From the NCBI GenBank assembly GCA_021833665.1, contig JAKBES010000010.1, forward strand, positions 1 to 33,368: DNA of 33,368 nt, read 5' to 3'. Below are positions 15,507-23,430 of the stretch, piece after piece. Position 1 is the stretch's first letter; each line of letters starts with the position of its first letter. Position numbers and translations under genes: made by a program. The notes beneath the pieces were generated by a model, which had not been told where the DNA came from, made no database searches, and saw only the letters and a program-made list of their open reading frames with translations. This stretch comes from Acidobacteriota bacterium (GTDB lineage: Bacteria > Acidobacteriota > UBA4820 > DSQY01).

Positions 15507-16992
15507 CCTCGTACACCTCCTGGACCTCGTCGATACCAAGTTGAACGGTCATGGTGATGGTGTCGTGAAGGGTTTGGTCCAGCCCGACCGCCTCGGGATC
15601 GGCGCTGACGGCCTTCAGGCAGGCTTGGTCGATCGTGGCGAGGGCGTCGCAGACTTCCTGGGCGGTGAACCCCTGCTTGAAGCGGCGCTCGGCCAGGTCG
15701 CGGCAGTGGGCCATAAAGAGGGCCTTATCCCGCGCCCTCACGGCGTTGAGAAGGTGGCGCAGAACCTGCCGCAGGAACCACTCGATGTCGTCGGGCGAGA
15801 ACCGGCGGTGGCCCACGAACCACCTGGGCGCCGCCTCGCCTCTCAAGCTCGACATGAGGGCGGTGAGGATCTCGTGCTCGTGGCGCTCCAGGAGCCTGTG
15901 GACGAGAAGGTTCCGCCGGAGGCGGGGCTCCTTCATGGCGGCGCGGTTCTTGCGGTTCCACTCCAGGGGATCGGCCTTGAGGTTTTCCACCAAAAAGGGC
16001 ATTCGCCGAAGGATCTCCAGCCTTGGGTTGGGCTGCCATCCCAGGCGCTCGTAGGTATGCTCCGCCTGGACCGCGAGCTGAAGATCGATGTACTTGCCCA
16101 TCCAGGGGCGCTCGAAGGGCCGTTGCCCCAGCGCCCGCCCCGCCCAGTCCATGCCGTAGAGACCCACTCGGCATAAGGGCTTAGGCATGAAGAACGGACG
16201 GCGCTTGCGGCCGAAATAGGCATGGGTAGCGGCTTCGAAGAGCTGGGCGTGGGTAACCGAGCCGCTGCAGCTCGCGATGAGAACCTCCCCCGGGCCGAGG
16301 ATTTGATAGCGTTGGAGCAGTTTGGCGATGAAGGTCACGGCGTCGCGCACGTGAAGGTAGGGGATGGCCGATATCCCCTTGCCCGCCAGGATGCGGGCGT
16401 TCCATGCCTTGGACAGCCACGTGTTCATGAAGACGAACTGGGGCGGATATTCACACCAGTCCGAGAACATCGCTCCAAAGCGGATGATGCACGAGGGCAC
16501 CGAGGCCTCGTACTCGGCCAGCATGGCCTCGCCGATGCGCTTGGTTTGGGCGTAGATGTGCTCCCCGTCGGGCGCACTTGCCTCGGTGAGGGCCGCGCCC
16601 GCCGGCGGGAAGTTGCAGGCGGCCACGGAACTGGCGAAAACGAAGCGGCGCACGTGAAGAACCTTGACGCACTCCAGTACGTTTCGCAGGCCCTCAATGT
16701 TGGTCCGCCAGTACTCCGGGTGCTCGTCTCCGGTGAAATCGTAGTGGGCCGCGAGGTGGAGGACCACCTCGGCCCCGCCCGTGTCGATGATCTCCTGGAA
16801 AACGGCGTCGAGCGGCTCCTTGTCGCCTATGTCCACCTGGTACCAGTGAATGTTGGGATGCACGGGCGCCGAGGACTCGCGCTGGGAGCGCCTGGCGAGG
16901 GCGAACACCTCGAAATGGTCCTTGACGACCTCAAGGACGTGCCGTCCGAGAAAGCCGGAAGCCCCGGTGATGACCAGCCTTCGTAAGGTCAT
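15484..16992 (-). CDS. Extended SDR (NAD-dependent epimerase/dehydratase) fused to a C-terminal helical domain
   Basis: A 502-residue two-part protein. Residues 1 to about 350 form an extended short-chain dehydrogenase: nucleotide loop TGASGFLG (9-16), VLHLAAH (78-84), FASS (119-122) and the catalytic YAQTK (Tyr147, Lys151), as in nucleotide-sugar epimerases and related sterol/flavanol reductases. Residues about 355-502 are a charged all-helical domain starting LLVHRLLERHEHEIL and including LAERRFKQGFTAQEV; it resembles the four-helix sensory modules found at the N-terminus of RsbR/RsbU-type regulators, but this is a tentative reading. Start at ATG 16992, with GGGGGG just upstream; a 59-codon upstream extension has no SDR homology. 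The substrate is unknown. Confidence 0.85.
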   Translation of the reverse strand: MTLRRLVITGASGFLGRHVLEVVKDHFEVFALARRSQRESSAPVHPNIHWYQVDIGDKEPLDAVFQEIIDTGGAEVVLHLAAHYDFTGDEHPEYWRTNIEGLRNVLECVKVLHVRRFVFASSVAACNFPPAGAALTEASAPDGEHIYAQTKRIGEAMLAEYEASVPSCIIRFGAMFSDWCEYPPQFVFMNTWLSKAWNARILAGKGISAIPYLHVRDAVTFIAKLLQRYQILGPGEVLIASCSGSVTHAQLFEAATHAYFGRKRRPFFMPKPLCRVGLYGMDWAGRALGQRPFERPWMGKYIDLQLAVQAEHTYERLGWQPNPRLEILRRMPFLVENLKADPLEWNRKNRAAMKEPRLRRNLLVHRLLERHEHEILTALMSSLRGEAAPRWFVGHRRFSPDDIEWFLRQVLRHLLNAVRARDKALFMAHCRDLAERRFKQGFTAQEVCDALATIDQACLKAVSADPEAVGLDQTLHDTITMTVQLGIDEVQEVYEVMGGRTF

Positions 16993-17028
16993 CGGTCCCC
17001 CCGATCCGCTTGGACACCCAACACGGCA

Positions 17029-17057
17029 AGTGTAGCGGTCCTTGAGGGCGGGGGCAA
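17029..17057 (-). promoter_or_regulatory. Possible promoter of the SDR gene
   Basis: Minus strand TTGCCC (17057-17052), a 17-base spacer and TACACT (17034-17029), about 37 bases before the ATG at 16992. Each box matches consensus at four of six bases, so this is a moderate prediction. Confidence 0.4.
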
Positions 17058-17131
17058 CCGCTGGGCGACGCTCTTCTGAATCGTGCCCGCGGACGCGAGG
17101 CTGGACCTGGGCGCCGACCGCTCGGGGACAC

Positions 17132-17160
17132 TTGCATCTTTCCCTTTTGTGTGTTAGATT
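17132..17160 (+). promoter_or_regulatory. Predicted promoter of the rimP-nusA-infB-rbfA-truB operon
   Basis: TTGCAT (17132-17137), a 17-base spacer and TAGATT (17155-17160) with an extended TGT in front of the -10. The -10 box lies in the centre of the palindrome at 17147-17169. The transcript would begin near 17167, right at the following hairpin. Confidence 0.5.
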
Positions 17161-17169
17161 TACACACAA
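17147..17169. promoter_or_regulatory. Perfect 8-bp palindrome, operator-like, over the rimP promoter
   Basis: TTGTGTGT (17147-17154), a 7-base centre and ACACACAA (17162-17169). It covers the predicted -10 box, the usual place for a repressor site, and could also fold as RNA. No matching regulator is encoded nearby, and the spacing does not fit a CRP/FNR half-site arrangement exactly. Confidence 0.5.
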
Positions 17170-17196
17170 GTGGGCTTAAGGCCCACTTATTTTTTT
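17168..17196 (+). terminator. Terminator-like hairpin with U-tract in front of rimP
   Basis: AAGTGGGC (17168-17175), a 5-base loop and GCCCACTT (17181-17188), then A and seven Ts (17190-17196). It has the full form of an intrinsic terminator on the plus strand but lies 22 bases before the rimP ATG. It may attenuate the NusA-encoding operon, stop read-through from the hydrogenase operon, or cap the mRNA 5' end. Confidence 0.65.
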
Positions 17197-17218
17197 AGGC
17201 TTCTGCGATGAGGCGCCC

Positions 17219-17686
17219 ATGGACGTGTCGTGGATTGGGAAGCTAAGAGTCATGGCCGAGGGAACGGCACGGTCGTTTGGGTGCGAGCTTTTCGACTTGG
17301 AGCAGCGCGCCTCGGGTCCCAGGTGGCTCATTCGGGTCACCCTGGACCGGCTGGACGGTCCCGTGACGCTGGACGACTGCGAGCAGGTCTCACGCCAGCT
17401 CTCCGCCCAGCTTGACGTGGAGGACCTCGTGCCCCACGCCTTCGAGTTGGAGGTTTCCTCTCCGGGGGTCGAACGCCCCCTGCGCAAGGCGGAGGACTAC
17501 GAACGATTCAAGGGGCAGAGGGCGAAGATCGTCCTGGGCTCCGGCGGGCCCGACGCTGGGCAGGCCCTGGAAGGGGAGCTGGCCGGCCGCGAGGGTGAGG
17601 ACGTGAAAATCACGGTGGGAGATGAAGTGCGGACGATTCCGCTGGACCGAATCAAGACGGCCCATCTCGTCTTCCAATTTCCGTAG
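17219..17686 (+). CDS. rimP: Ribosome maturation factor RimP
   Basis: Small cytoplasmic factor for 30S subunit maturation. The 155-residue protein has the two-part RimP layout: an N-terminal alpha/beta domain with the typical GCELFDLE, a central LDDCEQVSRQLSAQLD and VSSPGVERPLRKAEDYERF stretch, and a C-terminal SH3-like barrel ending IPLDRIKTAHLVF. ATG 17219 has GAGG six bases upstream. It is the first gene of the conserved rimP-nusA-infB block, so its expression is set by the structured leader just before it. Length is normal for the family. Confidence 0.95.
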   Translation: MDVSWIGKLRVMAEGTARSFGCELFDLEQRASGPRWLIRVTLDRLDGPVTLDDCEQVSRQLSAQLDVEDLVPHAFELEVSSPGVERPLRKAEDYERFKGQRAKIVLGSGGPDAGQALEGELAGREGEDVKITVGDEVRTIPLDRIKTAHLVFQFP

Positions 17687-17710
17687 GCGAATCATAAGGA
17701 GCGCGGTGCC

Positions 17711-19066
17711 ATGTCGAGCGAACTGCTTCAGGCCATCGAGGCCCTTGGACGCGAAAAGGGGATTGACAAGGAGGTGGTCATCTCCGCCCTCGAGGACGCC
17801 ATGGCCGCCGCGGCGCGGCGCGTCCTGCATTCTCAGGAAGCCTTCGTGGGCCACTTCAACCGCGAGACGGGCGAGATGTCGCTGGCCCGCATCAAACAGG
17901 TGATGGAGGGCCAGGAAGTGGAGAACCCCCTCACCCAGCTTCCCCTGGAGGAGGCCCGGCAGACCCACTCCGACTGCGAGCCCGGTGACATCATCGAGTT
18001 CCCCCTGGAGGCCACGCCCTACATGGGGCGCATCGCGGCCCAGCAGGCGAAACAGGTCCTCACGCAGAAGATCCGCGAGGCGGAGCGGGAGATCATCTAC
18101 AAGGAGTACAAGGACCGGGTGGGGACCATCATCAACGGTGTCGTCAAGCGCACCGAGAAGCGCAACGTCATCGTGGACGTGGGCCGCACCGAGGCGCTCC
18201 TTCCCGTGTCGGAGCAGTGCCGGGGCGAGCGGTTCCTCCAGTCCGATCGCATTCGCGCCCTGATCATCGAAGTCCGCGAGAACACCAAGGGGAGCCAGAT
18301 CATTCTGAGCCGGGCCAGCAAGGATTTCGTGGCCAAGCTCTTCGAGGCCGAGGTGCCCGAAATCTACGACGGTACCGTGATCATCCGGTACATCGCCCGG
18401 GAGCCCGGCGAGCGTACCAAAATCGCCGTCATGAGCCGGGACAAGGACATCGATCCCATCGGGGCGTGCATCGGCATGCGCGGCATGCGCGTCCAGGCGG
18501 TGACCCGCGAATTGCGCGGAGAGAAGATCGACATCATCCCCTACAAGGAAGACCTCTCGGACTTCGTGAAGGCGTCCCTCGCGCCGGCCACCGTGACGCG
18601 GGTCCAGATCGTGGACAACGAGGCGAGGCGCATGGAAGTCATCGTGCCCGAGGACCAGCTCTCCCTCACCATCGGCAAGCGGGGCCAGAACATCCGGCTC
18701 GCGGGTATCCTGGTGGGTTGGGAGCTGGACGTGAAGAGTGAAGAAGCGAAGAAGCAGGAGATCCTCGCCGCCATGAGTAGCATGATGGGCGGCGGAGAGG
18801 AACCCACCGAAGGCGGGTCCGAAGAAGAACCTTACGAGGAGGGGACGTCTCCCGAGGAAGGGTACGAGGAATCCGAACCGGATGTCCACATTCACGGCGT
18901 CCCCGCCAAGGTGATGGCCGAGCTGGCGGCCCGAGGCTGGGCCGAGCCGGAGGCCCTCGCCGGGGTCTCTGACGAGGACCTGAGGGGGATTCCGGGCCTC
19001 GGTCCCAAGACCTTGGAGGCCATCCGGAGCTGGGCGCAGGTGGGCCCGGCGGAGGAAGGGGAATGA
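17711..19066 (+). CDS. nusA: Transcription termination/antitermination factor NusA
   Basis: RNA-polymerase-binding factor controlling pausing, termination and antitermination. The 451-residue protein shows an N-terminal polymerase-binding domain (1 to about 125), an S1 domain (about 135-200, GTIINGVVKRTEKRNVIVDVG), then KH1 and KH2 (about 205-345; GACIGMRGMRVQAV and LTIGKRGQNIRLA). A very acidic Glu/Gly-rich linker (about 360-395) leads to a C-terminal helix-hairpin-helix domain (GIPGLGPKTLEAI). AAGGAG lies 9 bases before the ATG. The ylxR and ylxQ genes often found between nusA and infB are absent. NusA often influences expression of its own operon, which makes the leader hairpin relevant. 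Confidence 0.97.
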   Translation: MSSELLQAIEALGREKGIDKEVVISALEDAMAAAARRVLHSQEAFVGHFNRETGEMSLARIKQVMEGQEVENPLTQLPLEEARQTHSDCEPGDIIEFPLEATPYMGRIAAQQAKQVLTQKIREAEREIIYKEYKDRVGTIINGVVKRTEKRNVIVDVGRTEALLPVSEQCRGERFLQSDRIRALIIEVRENTKGSQIILSRASKDFVAKLFEAEVPEIYDGTVIIRYIAREPGERTKIAVMSRDKDIDPIGACIGMRGMRVQAVTRELRGEKIDIIPYKEDLSDFVKASLAPATVTRVQIVDNEARRMEVIVPEDQLSLTIGKRGQNIRLAGILVGWELDVKSEEAKKQEILAAMSSMMGGGEEPTEGGSEEEPYEEGTSPEEGYEESEPDVHIHGVPAKVMAELAARGWAEPEALAGVSDEDLRGIPGLGPKTLEAIRSWAQVGPAEEGE

Positions 19067-19069
19067 GCC

Positions 19070-21961
19070 ATGTCTAAAGTAAGAGTCTACGAGCTGGCCA
19101 AAAAACTCGGCATCTCGTCCAATCTTCTCGTGGAAAACTTGAAAGCCATGGGTGTCGAAGTGGCCTCCAACTTCTCCACGCTCGACGAGACCGTGCTGGA
19201 AAAGCTCGGCGGGAAACGGGCGCCCGCCAAGCCGGCGGCGGCGGTCCCCTCCAAGCCCGAGACTCCTCCCAAGCCCGCCGTCAAAAAGGTCGCCGCCGCG
19301 CCCGAGAAAGCACCCGAACCGAAGGCTCCTGTCGTCTCCAGGCCCGGAGCCAGGGTGATCCGCATTCCCTCGCCCCCTCCCGCCCCAGGGCCTGAGAAGG
19401 CACCGGCCAAAGCTCCGCCTGCCAAGGTTCCCGTGAAGGTGGTCGAGGCGGCACCCAAACCTTCCGAGCAGGACAAACCCGCGGGCCACGAGAAGGCCAC
19501 GGAAAAGACCGTGGAGAAGGCTGCTCCCGTGCCACCGCCCCCCTCGGCCCCCGGTTCGTCCGCTCCATCGCCGCGCCCTACAGGGCCCCAGATCCACCGC
19601 CCCTCGCCCTTGCCCGCAAGGCCTCCAGGGTCAGGACCGGTGCTCCACCACGGTCCCGGTGTGGTGCCCAGGCCCGGCGAGATGTTGCCTAACCGGCCGC
19701 TTCCCTCGAGCCCGAGCCAGCCTTCGGGCCAACCTCCTCGCTTCCACGGGCCCGCGGCACCCCAAGGACAGCAGCGCCCCGGCGGTCCTTCCCCGCGGTC
19801 GGGTCCTCCGTCCCCCCGGTCGGGTCCCCCTGCTCCGCGTCAGGGCCAGGCTCCGCAACCTCAGGGGCAGCGCCCGGGCCAACCTTCGCACGGCCAGGGC
19901 CAGCGGCCCGGCTCTCAAGCGCATCGGCCCGGAGGGCCGAGCCAGCGCCCAGGAACACCGCATCCTCGCCCCGCAGGGCCAGCGCCGTATGGGCGTCCCG
20001 GGCAAGCGCCCGCGCGTCCCGGAGCGGAAGCCCGGCCGGGCCAGGTTCCACCCCGCGGCCCCGAGCCCGCCAAGACCCCGAGCCGTTTGGCTCCGCCTCA
20101 AGAGCTGCACCGCAAAAGCAAGCGCGAACGCCGGCACGACAAGCTCCAGGCCAAGGTGGACCGCCGTGAACGGCTCGAGCACGAGTTGGAAGAGGCCCGC
20201 GCCAAGGCCGAGACGGGTGAGGCCGTCTTCATCCGCGAGGGCATCACCGTCAAGGAGCTGGCGGACAAGCTCAACGTGAAGGTGCGGGACATCATCGCCA
20301 AACTCATGTCCCGCGGCATCCTGGCCACGATCAACCAGCCCCTGGACAAGCAGGTGGCCATCGAATTGTCCTCCATGTTCGGCTTCGCCGCGGAGGTCAT
20401 CTCCTTCGAGGACGAGCTCGTCATGACCCAGGACGAATCGGTGGAGGGTGAGAAGGTCGCCCGCGCCCCGGTGGTGACCATCATGGGCCACGTGGACCAT
20501 GGTAAATCCTCCCTCCTCGAGGCCATCCACGACGTGGACATCACCTCCAAGGAGTTCGGCGGCATCACCCAGCACATCGGGGCCTACAAGGTCCGCAACA
20601 AGGGCCGGGATTACGTTTTTCTCGATACGCCGGGCCACGAGGCCTTCACCCTCATGCGGGCCCGCGGCGCGCAGGTGACGGACATCGTCATCCTCGTGGT
20701 GGCCGCCGACGACGGCGTCATGCCCCAGACGGTGGAGGCGATCAACCACTGCAAAGCCGCCAAGGTGCCCATGGTGGTGGCCATCAACAAGATGGACAAG
20801 CCCGGCGCCGATCCTGACCGCGTCAAGCGGGAGCTGAGCGCTCAAAGCGTCCTCACGGAAGACTGGGGCGGCGACGTGGTCAGCGTTCCCGTGTCGGCCA
20901 AGAGCAAGATGGGCATCGAGTCCCTCCTCGAAATGGTCTCCATCGTGGCCGATATGCTCGCCCTGAAGGCGAGCCCCGAGCAGCTCGCCAGCGGTACGGT
21001 TCTCGAATCCCGCCTCGACAGGGCCCGGGGCCCGGTGGCCACGGTGCTCATCCAGGACGGACACATCAAAGTCGGTGACCTGTTCCTCTGCGGCACCACC
21101 TACGGCCACGTCCGAAACCTCTTCGACGACAAAGGGGTCCGCATCGAAGAAGCGGGTCCCAGCTCCCCCATCGAGGTGCTCGGATTCTCCGAAGTGCCCA
21201 TGGTGGGATCTCTTTTCCAGGGCATGGACGACGAAGCCAAGGCCAGGCAGGTGGCCAGCTTCCGGAAGGAACAGGAAAAGGCCAGGAGCCAGCGTACGAC
21301 CAAGGTGCGCCTGGAGAACGTTTTCGGCGCCATCCAGCAGGGGGAGATCCAGGAGTTGCCCCTGATCCTCAAGGCGGACGTGCACGGCTCCCTGGAGGCC
21401 ATCGCCCAGAAGCTTCAGGAACTCTCCACGGATGAAATCAAGATCCGCGTCGTCCACCAAGGCGTGGGGGCGGTTTCGGAGAGCGACATCCTGCTGGCCA
21501 GCGCCAGCAACGCCCTGGTGATCGGCTTCAATGTCCGCCCTGAGCGGAAAGCCACGGAGCTGGCCAAGGCCGAAGGAGTGGACGTCCAGCTCTTTACGGT
21601 CATTTACGACCTCATCGACCGCATGAAACAGGCCCTCACCGGCATGCTCAAACCCATCGAAGAGGAGTTCGTCCTGGGCCACGCGGAGGTGAGGCAGACC
21701 TTCAAGGTCTCCAAAGTGGGCACGGTGGCGGGCTGCGTCGTCATCGACGGCAAGATCCTCCGCTCGGCGCAGGTCCGCGTTCTGCGCGACAACGTGGTGG
21801 TCCATACGGGCAAGCTGAACGCTCTCAAGCGATTCAAGGACGATGCCTCAGAAGTCAAGGACGGCACCGAGTGCGGCATCAGCCTTGAAAACTATAACGA
21901 CGTTAAACCGGGCGACGTCATCGAGGCCTTCGAGGTTCGGTTCCAAGAGAGAACGCTGTAA
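19070..21961 (+). CDS. infB: Translation initiation factor IF-2
   Basis: GTPase that delivers initiator tRNA to the 30S subunit. A 963-residue protein: N-terminal IF2N domain ([13 protein letters not shown], 4-16), a long low-complexity Pro/Ala/Gly/Gln/Arg linker (about 45-345) with near-repeats such as SPRSGPP, a basic helix (about 345-380), a second IF2N domain ([15 protein letters not shown]), and the G domain from about residue 468: GHVDHGKSS (473-481), DTPGHE, NKMD and a SAKSKMG loop. Beta-barrel and C-terminal IF2-C domains follow. ATG lies 3 bases after the nusA stop, with GGAAGGGG upstream. The linker makes it longer than many homologues, as in several high-GC phyla. Confidence 0.97.
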   Translation: MSKVRVYELAKKLGISSNLLVENLKAMGVEVASNFSTLDETVLEKLGGKRAPAKPAAAVPSKPETPPKPAVKKVAAAPEKAPEPKAPVVSRPGARVIRIPSPPPAPGPEKAPAKAPPAKVPVKVVEAAPKPSEQDKPAGHEKATEKTVEKAAPVPPPPSAPGSSAPSPRPTGPQIHRPSPLPARPPGSGPVLHHGPGVVPRPGEMLPNRPLPSSPSQPSGQPPRFHGPAAPQGQQRPGGPSPRSGPPSPRSGPPAPRQGQAPQPQGQRPGQPSHGQGQRPGSQAHRPGGPSQRPGTPHPRPAGPAPYGRPGQAPARPGAEARPGQVPPRGPEPAKTPSRLAPPQELHRKSKRERRHDKLQAKVDRRERLEHELEEARAKAETGEAVFIREGITVKELADKLNVKVRDIIAKLMSRGILATINQPLDKQVAIELSSMFGFAAEVISFEDELVMTQDESVEGEKVARAPVVTIMGHVDHGKSSLLEAIHDVDITSKEFGGITQHIGAYKVRNKGRDYVFLDTPGHEAFTLMRARGAQVTDIVILVVAADDGVMPQTVEAINHCKAAKVPMVVAINKMDKPGADPDRVKRELSAQSVLTEDWGGDVVSVPVSAKSKMGIESLLEMVSIVADMLALKASPEQLASGTVLESRLDRARGPVATVLIQDGHIKVGDLFLCGTTYGHVRNLFDDKGVRIEEAGPSSPIEVLGFSEVPMVGSLFQGMDDEAKARQVASFRKEQEKARSQRTTKVRLENVFGAIQQGEIQELPLILKADVHGSLEAIAQKLQELSTDEIKIRVVHQGVGAVSESDILLASASNALVIGFNVRPERKATELAKAEGVDVQLFTVIYDLIDRMKQALTGMLKPIEEEFVLGHAEVRQTFKVSKVGTVAGCVVIDGKILRSAQVRVLRDNVVVHTGKLNALKRFKDDASEVKDGTECGISLENYNDVKPGDVIEAFEVRFQERTL

Positions 21962-21965
21962 TTGC

Positions 21966-22099
21966 GTGAGTAGGGGAGTGTGCGAGTAGGTGAGTAGGAA
22001 GGGAAATCGGTACGGAGGGTGGATTGCCCGGCGATCACCCGTCGCAGGGAACCGTCCTCTTCCCTCCTACTCACCTCATATCCTCCTCACCTACTCACC
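21966..22099. repeat. Long inverted repeat built of GTGAGTAG units between infB and rbfA
   Basis: Almost the whole 149-base gap. The left arm (21966-22005) carries GTGAGTAG at 21966 and 21990; the right arm (22060-22099) carries its complement CTACTCAC at 22067 and 22091. The arms pair over about 16 bp on the inside (one bulge) and 12 of 13 bp on the outside, around a 54-base loop. The right arm ends next to the GAGGT ribosome site of rbfA. Confidence 0.8.
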
Positions 22100-22110
22100 T
22101 GAGGTATGCC

Positions 22111-22476
22111 ATGCGCCGATTCGCCAAGACCGACAAGGTGGGTGACCTGGTCAGGCACGCCATCTCCAACGCCCTCATGCGCGAGATGGAGGAGCCGAAG
22201 TTCCAGTGGGTCACCGTCACGGAGGTCCAGATGAGCAAGGACCTGGCCGTGGCTCGCGTTTTCTACACGGTCCTCGACTCCGAGCTTCCCAAGAAAGAAG
22301 CCGCCGCGCTCCTCGCCGATCACGCCAAGCGGCTGCGAAGTTACCTGGGCAAGAACCTGCACCTGAAGCAGGCACCCGATCTCCGGTTCGTCTTCGACGA
22401 AGCGGAGGAGCGCGCCCGGCACATCGAAGACCTCCTCGCTTCCATCCACAAGGACCATGACCCAAGCGACGCCTAA
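22111..22476 (+). CDS. rbfA: Ribosome-binding factor A
   Basis: Cold-shock-linked 30S maturation factor with a KH-like fold. The 121-residue protein has the family's N-terminal helix (VGDLVRHAISNALMREM), WVTVTEVQMSKDLAVARVFY and the C-terminal LHLKQAPDLRFVFDEAEERARHIEDLL. Start is ATG 22111, five bases after GAGGT (22101-22105); the upstream in-frame extension only reads the repeat region. It overlaps truB by 20 bases, so the two are likely translated together. The stem-loop just upstream could affect its translation. Confidence 0.95.
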   Translation: MRRFAKTDKVGDLVRHAISNALMREMEEPKFQWVTVTEVQMSKDLAVARVFYTVLDSELPKKEAAALLADHAKRLRSYLGKNLHLKQAPDLRFVFDEAEERARHIEDLLASIHKDHDPSDA

Positions 22477-23341
22477 TCCTCCCGACGGCCTCATCCTCCT
22501 GAATAAGCCTGCGGGGATGACCTCGCACGACTGCGTGTCCGCCGTCCGGCGGCTCTGTCCTCGGAAGTTCAAAGTGGGACACGGCGGCACGCTGGACCCC
22601 TTTTGCACGGGCTTGCTCATCCTTCTCCTGGGCAAGGGTACCCGGCTCGCCAGCCTCTTTCAGGGCATGGACAAAGCCTACGAGGGAATCATCCGGTTCG
22701 GACAGGGGACGGACACATGCGACCGGGACGGCCGTGTGGTGGCGGAAGGGACTCCTCCCAAGTTGACCGCTGCGCAGTGGCAGGCCATGGCGGACAGCTT
22801 CGTGGGGCCTCTCATGCAGACGCCCCCGGCCTACTCGGCCAAGCGGGTGGGGCACGTCCGGGCCTACAAGCTCGCCCGTCGCGGAGAACCCGTGAGTCTC
22901 GATCCGGTCCCCATCACCCTCTACGAGTTCAACGTGCAGCCTCTCGATGAGCGGGACGTGCAGTTTCGCCTGAGGTGTTCCTCGGGGACGTACGTTCGGA
23001 CCGTGGCGGAGCAAATGGGCGAACGGGCCGGGTGTCCCTCCCATTGCCACGAACTCGGCCGCACCCACGTGGGGCCCTTCGTCCTTGCCTCCGCCAACCC
23101 CCTGGACGATCCCTTTCTGGAGCGCGGATTTGTGCCCTTCGATCACGTGGACGTGGGGCTGCCCGTCCACAGGGTAGACCTCAGAGAGGAACGCCTCCTC
23201 CTTTTCGGGCAGAAAATCCTGGCCCCTCTTGGGCTCCAGGGGCTGGAAGGGCTGGTGCGGATCCTGGGTCCCACGGAGCGGTTCATCGCCCTGGGCCGGG
23301 TGGAAGGACGCCTCCTCCTTCCCACCGCGGTCTTTCCCTAA
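22457..23341 (+). CDS. truB: tRNA pseudouridine-55 synthase
   Basis: Makes pseudouridine 55 in the T-loop of tRNAs. The 294-residue protein starts with GLILLNKPAGMTSHD and holds the catalytic motif GHGGTLDPFCTGLL with Asp47. Further family blocks are KAYEGIIRFGQGTDT, QTPPAYSAKRVGHVRAYKLAR and CSSGTYVRTVAEQMG. A C-terminal region of about 80 residues corresponds to a divergent PUA-like tail. Last gene of the rimP operon; a strong hairpin terminator follows 35 bases after the stop. The nrnA-like gene often seen between rbfA and truB is missing here. Confidence 0.96.
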   Translation: MTQATPNPPDGLILLNKPAGMTSHDCVSAVRRLCPRKFKVGHGGTLDPFCTGLLILLLGKGTRLASLFQGMDKAYEGIIRFGQGTDTCDRDGRVVAEGTPPKLTAAQWQAMADSFVGPLMQTPPAYSAKRVGHVRAYKLARRGEPVSLDPVPITLYEFNVQPLDERDVQFRLRCSSGTYVRTVAEQMGERAGCPSHCHELGRTHVGPFVLASANPLDDPFLERGFVPFDHVDVGLPVHRVDLREERLLLFGQKILAPLGLQGLEGLVRILGPTERFIALGRVEGRLLLPTAVFP

Positions 23342-23375
23342 CTCCTCTCCGCCGTGATCGGTCGATCGCCAACGA

Positions 23376-23398
23376 AAAGGCCCCCTGCGGGGGCCTTT
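23376..23398. terminator. Bidirectional rho-independent terminator
   Basis: Perfect 10-bp stem AAAGGCCCCC (23376-23385) / GGGGGCCTTT (23389-23398) with a TGC loop. It sits between the convergent truB and propeller genes; on the minus strand the stem ends in TTTT, on the plus strand in TTT, so it can serve both. Confidence 0.85.
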
Positions 23399-23430
23399 GG
23401 AATGACGCCAGCGTGCCTAAGGATTTCGAT

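Noticed and set aside
17147-17169. Calling the palindrome a CRP/FNR site
   Set aside because: The half-sites and 7-base centre do not match TGTGA-N6-TCACA or TTGAT-N4-ATCAA.
17390-19597. A 735-codon open frame on the minus strand across rimP, nusA and infB
   Set aside because: Antisense shadow; low-complexity His/Gly/Arg/Leu-rich translation with no family motif. The same holds for 19631-21805 opposite infB, 2221-3789 opposite the S41 gene and 12697-14247 opposite hybC.
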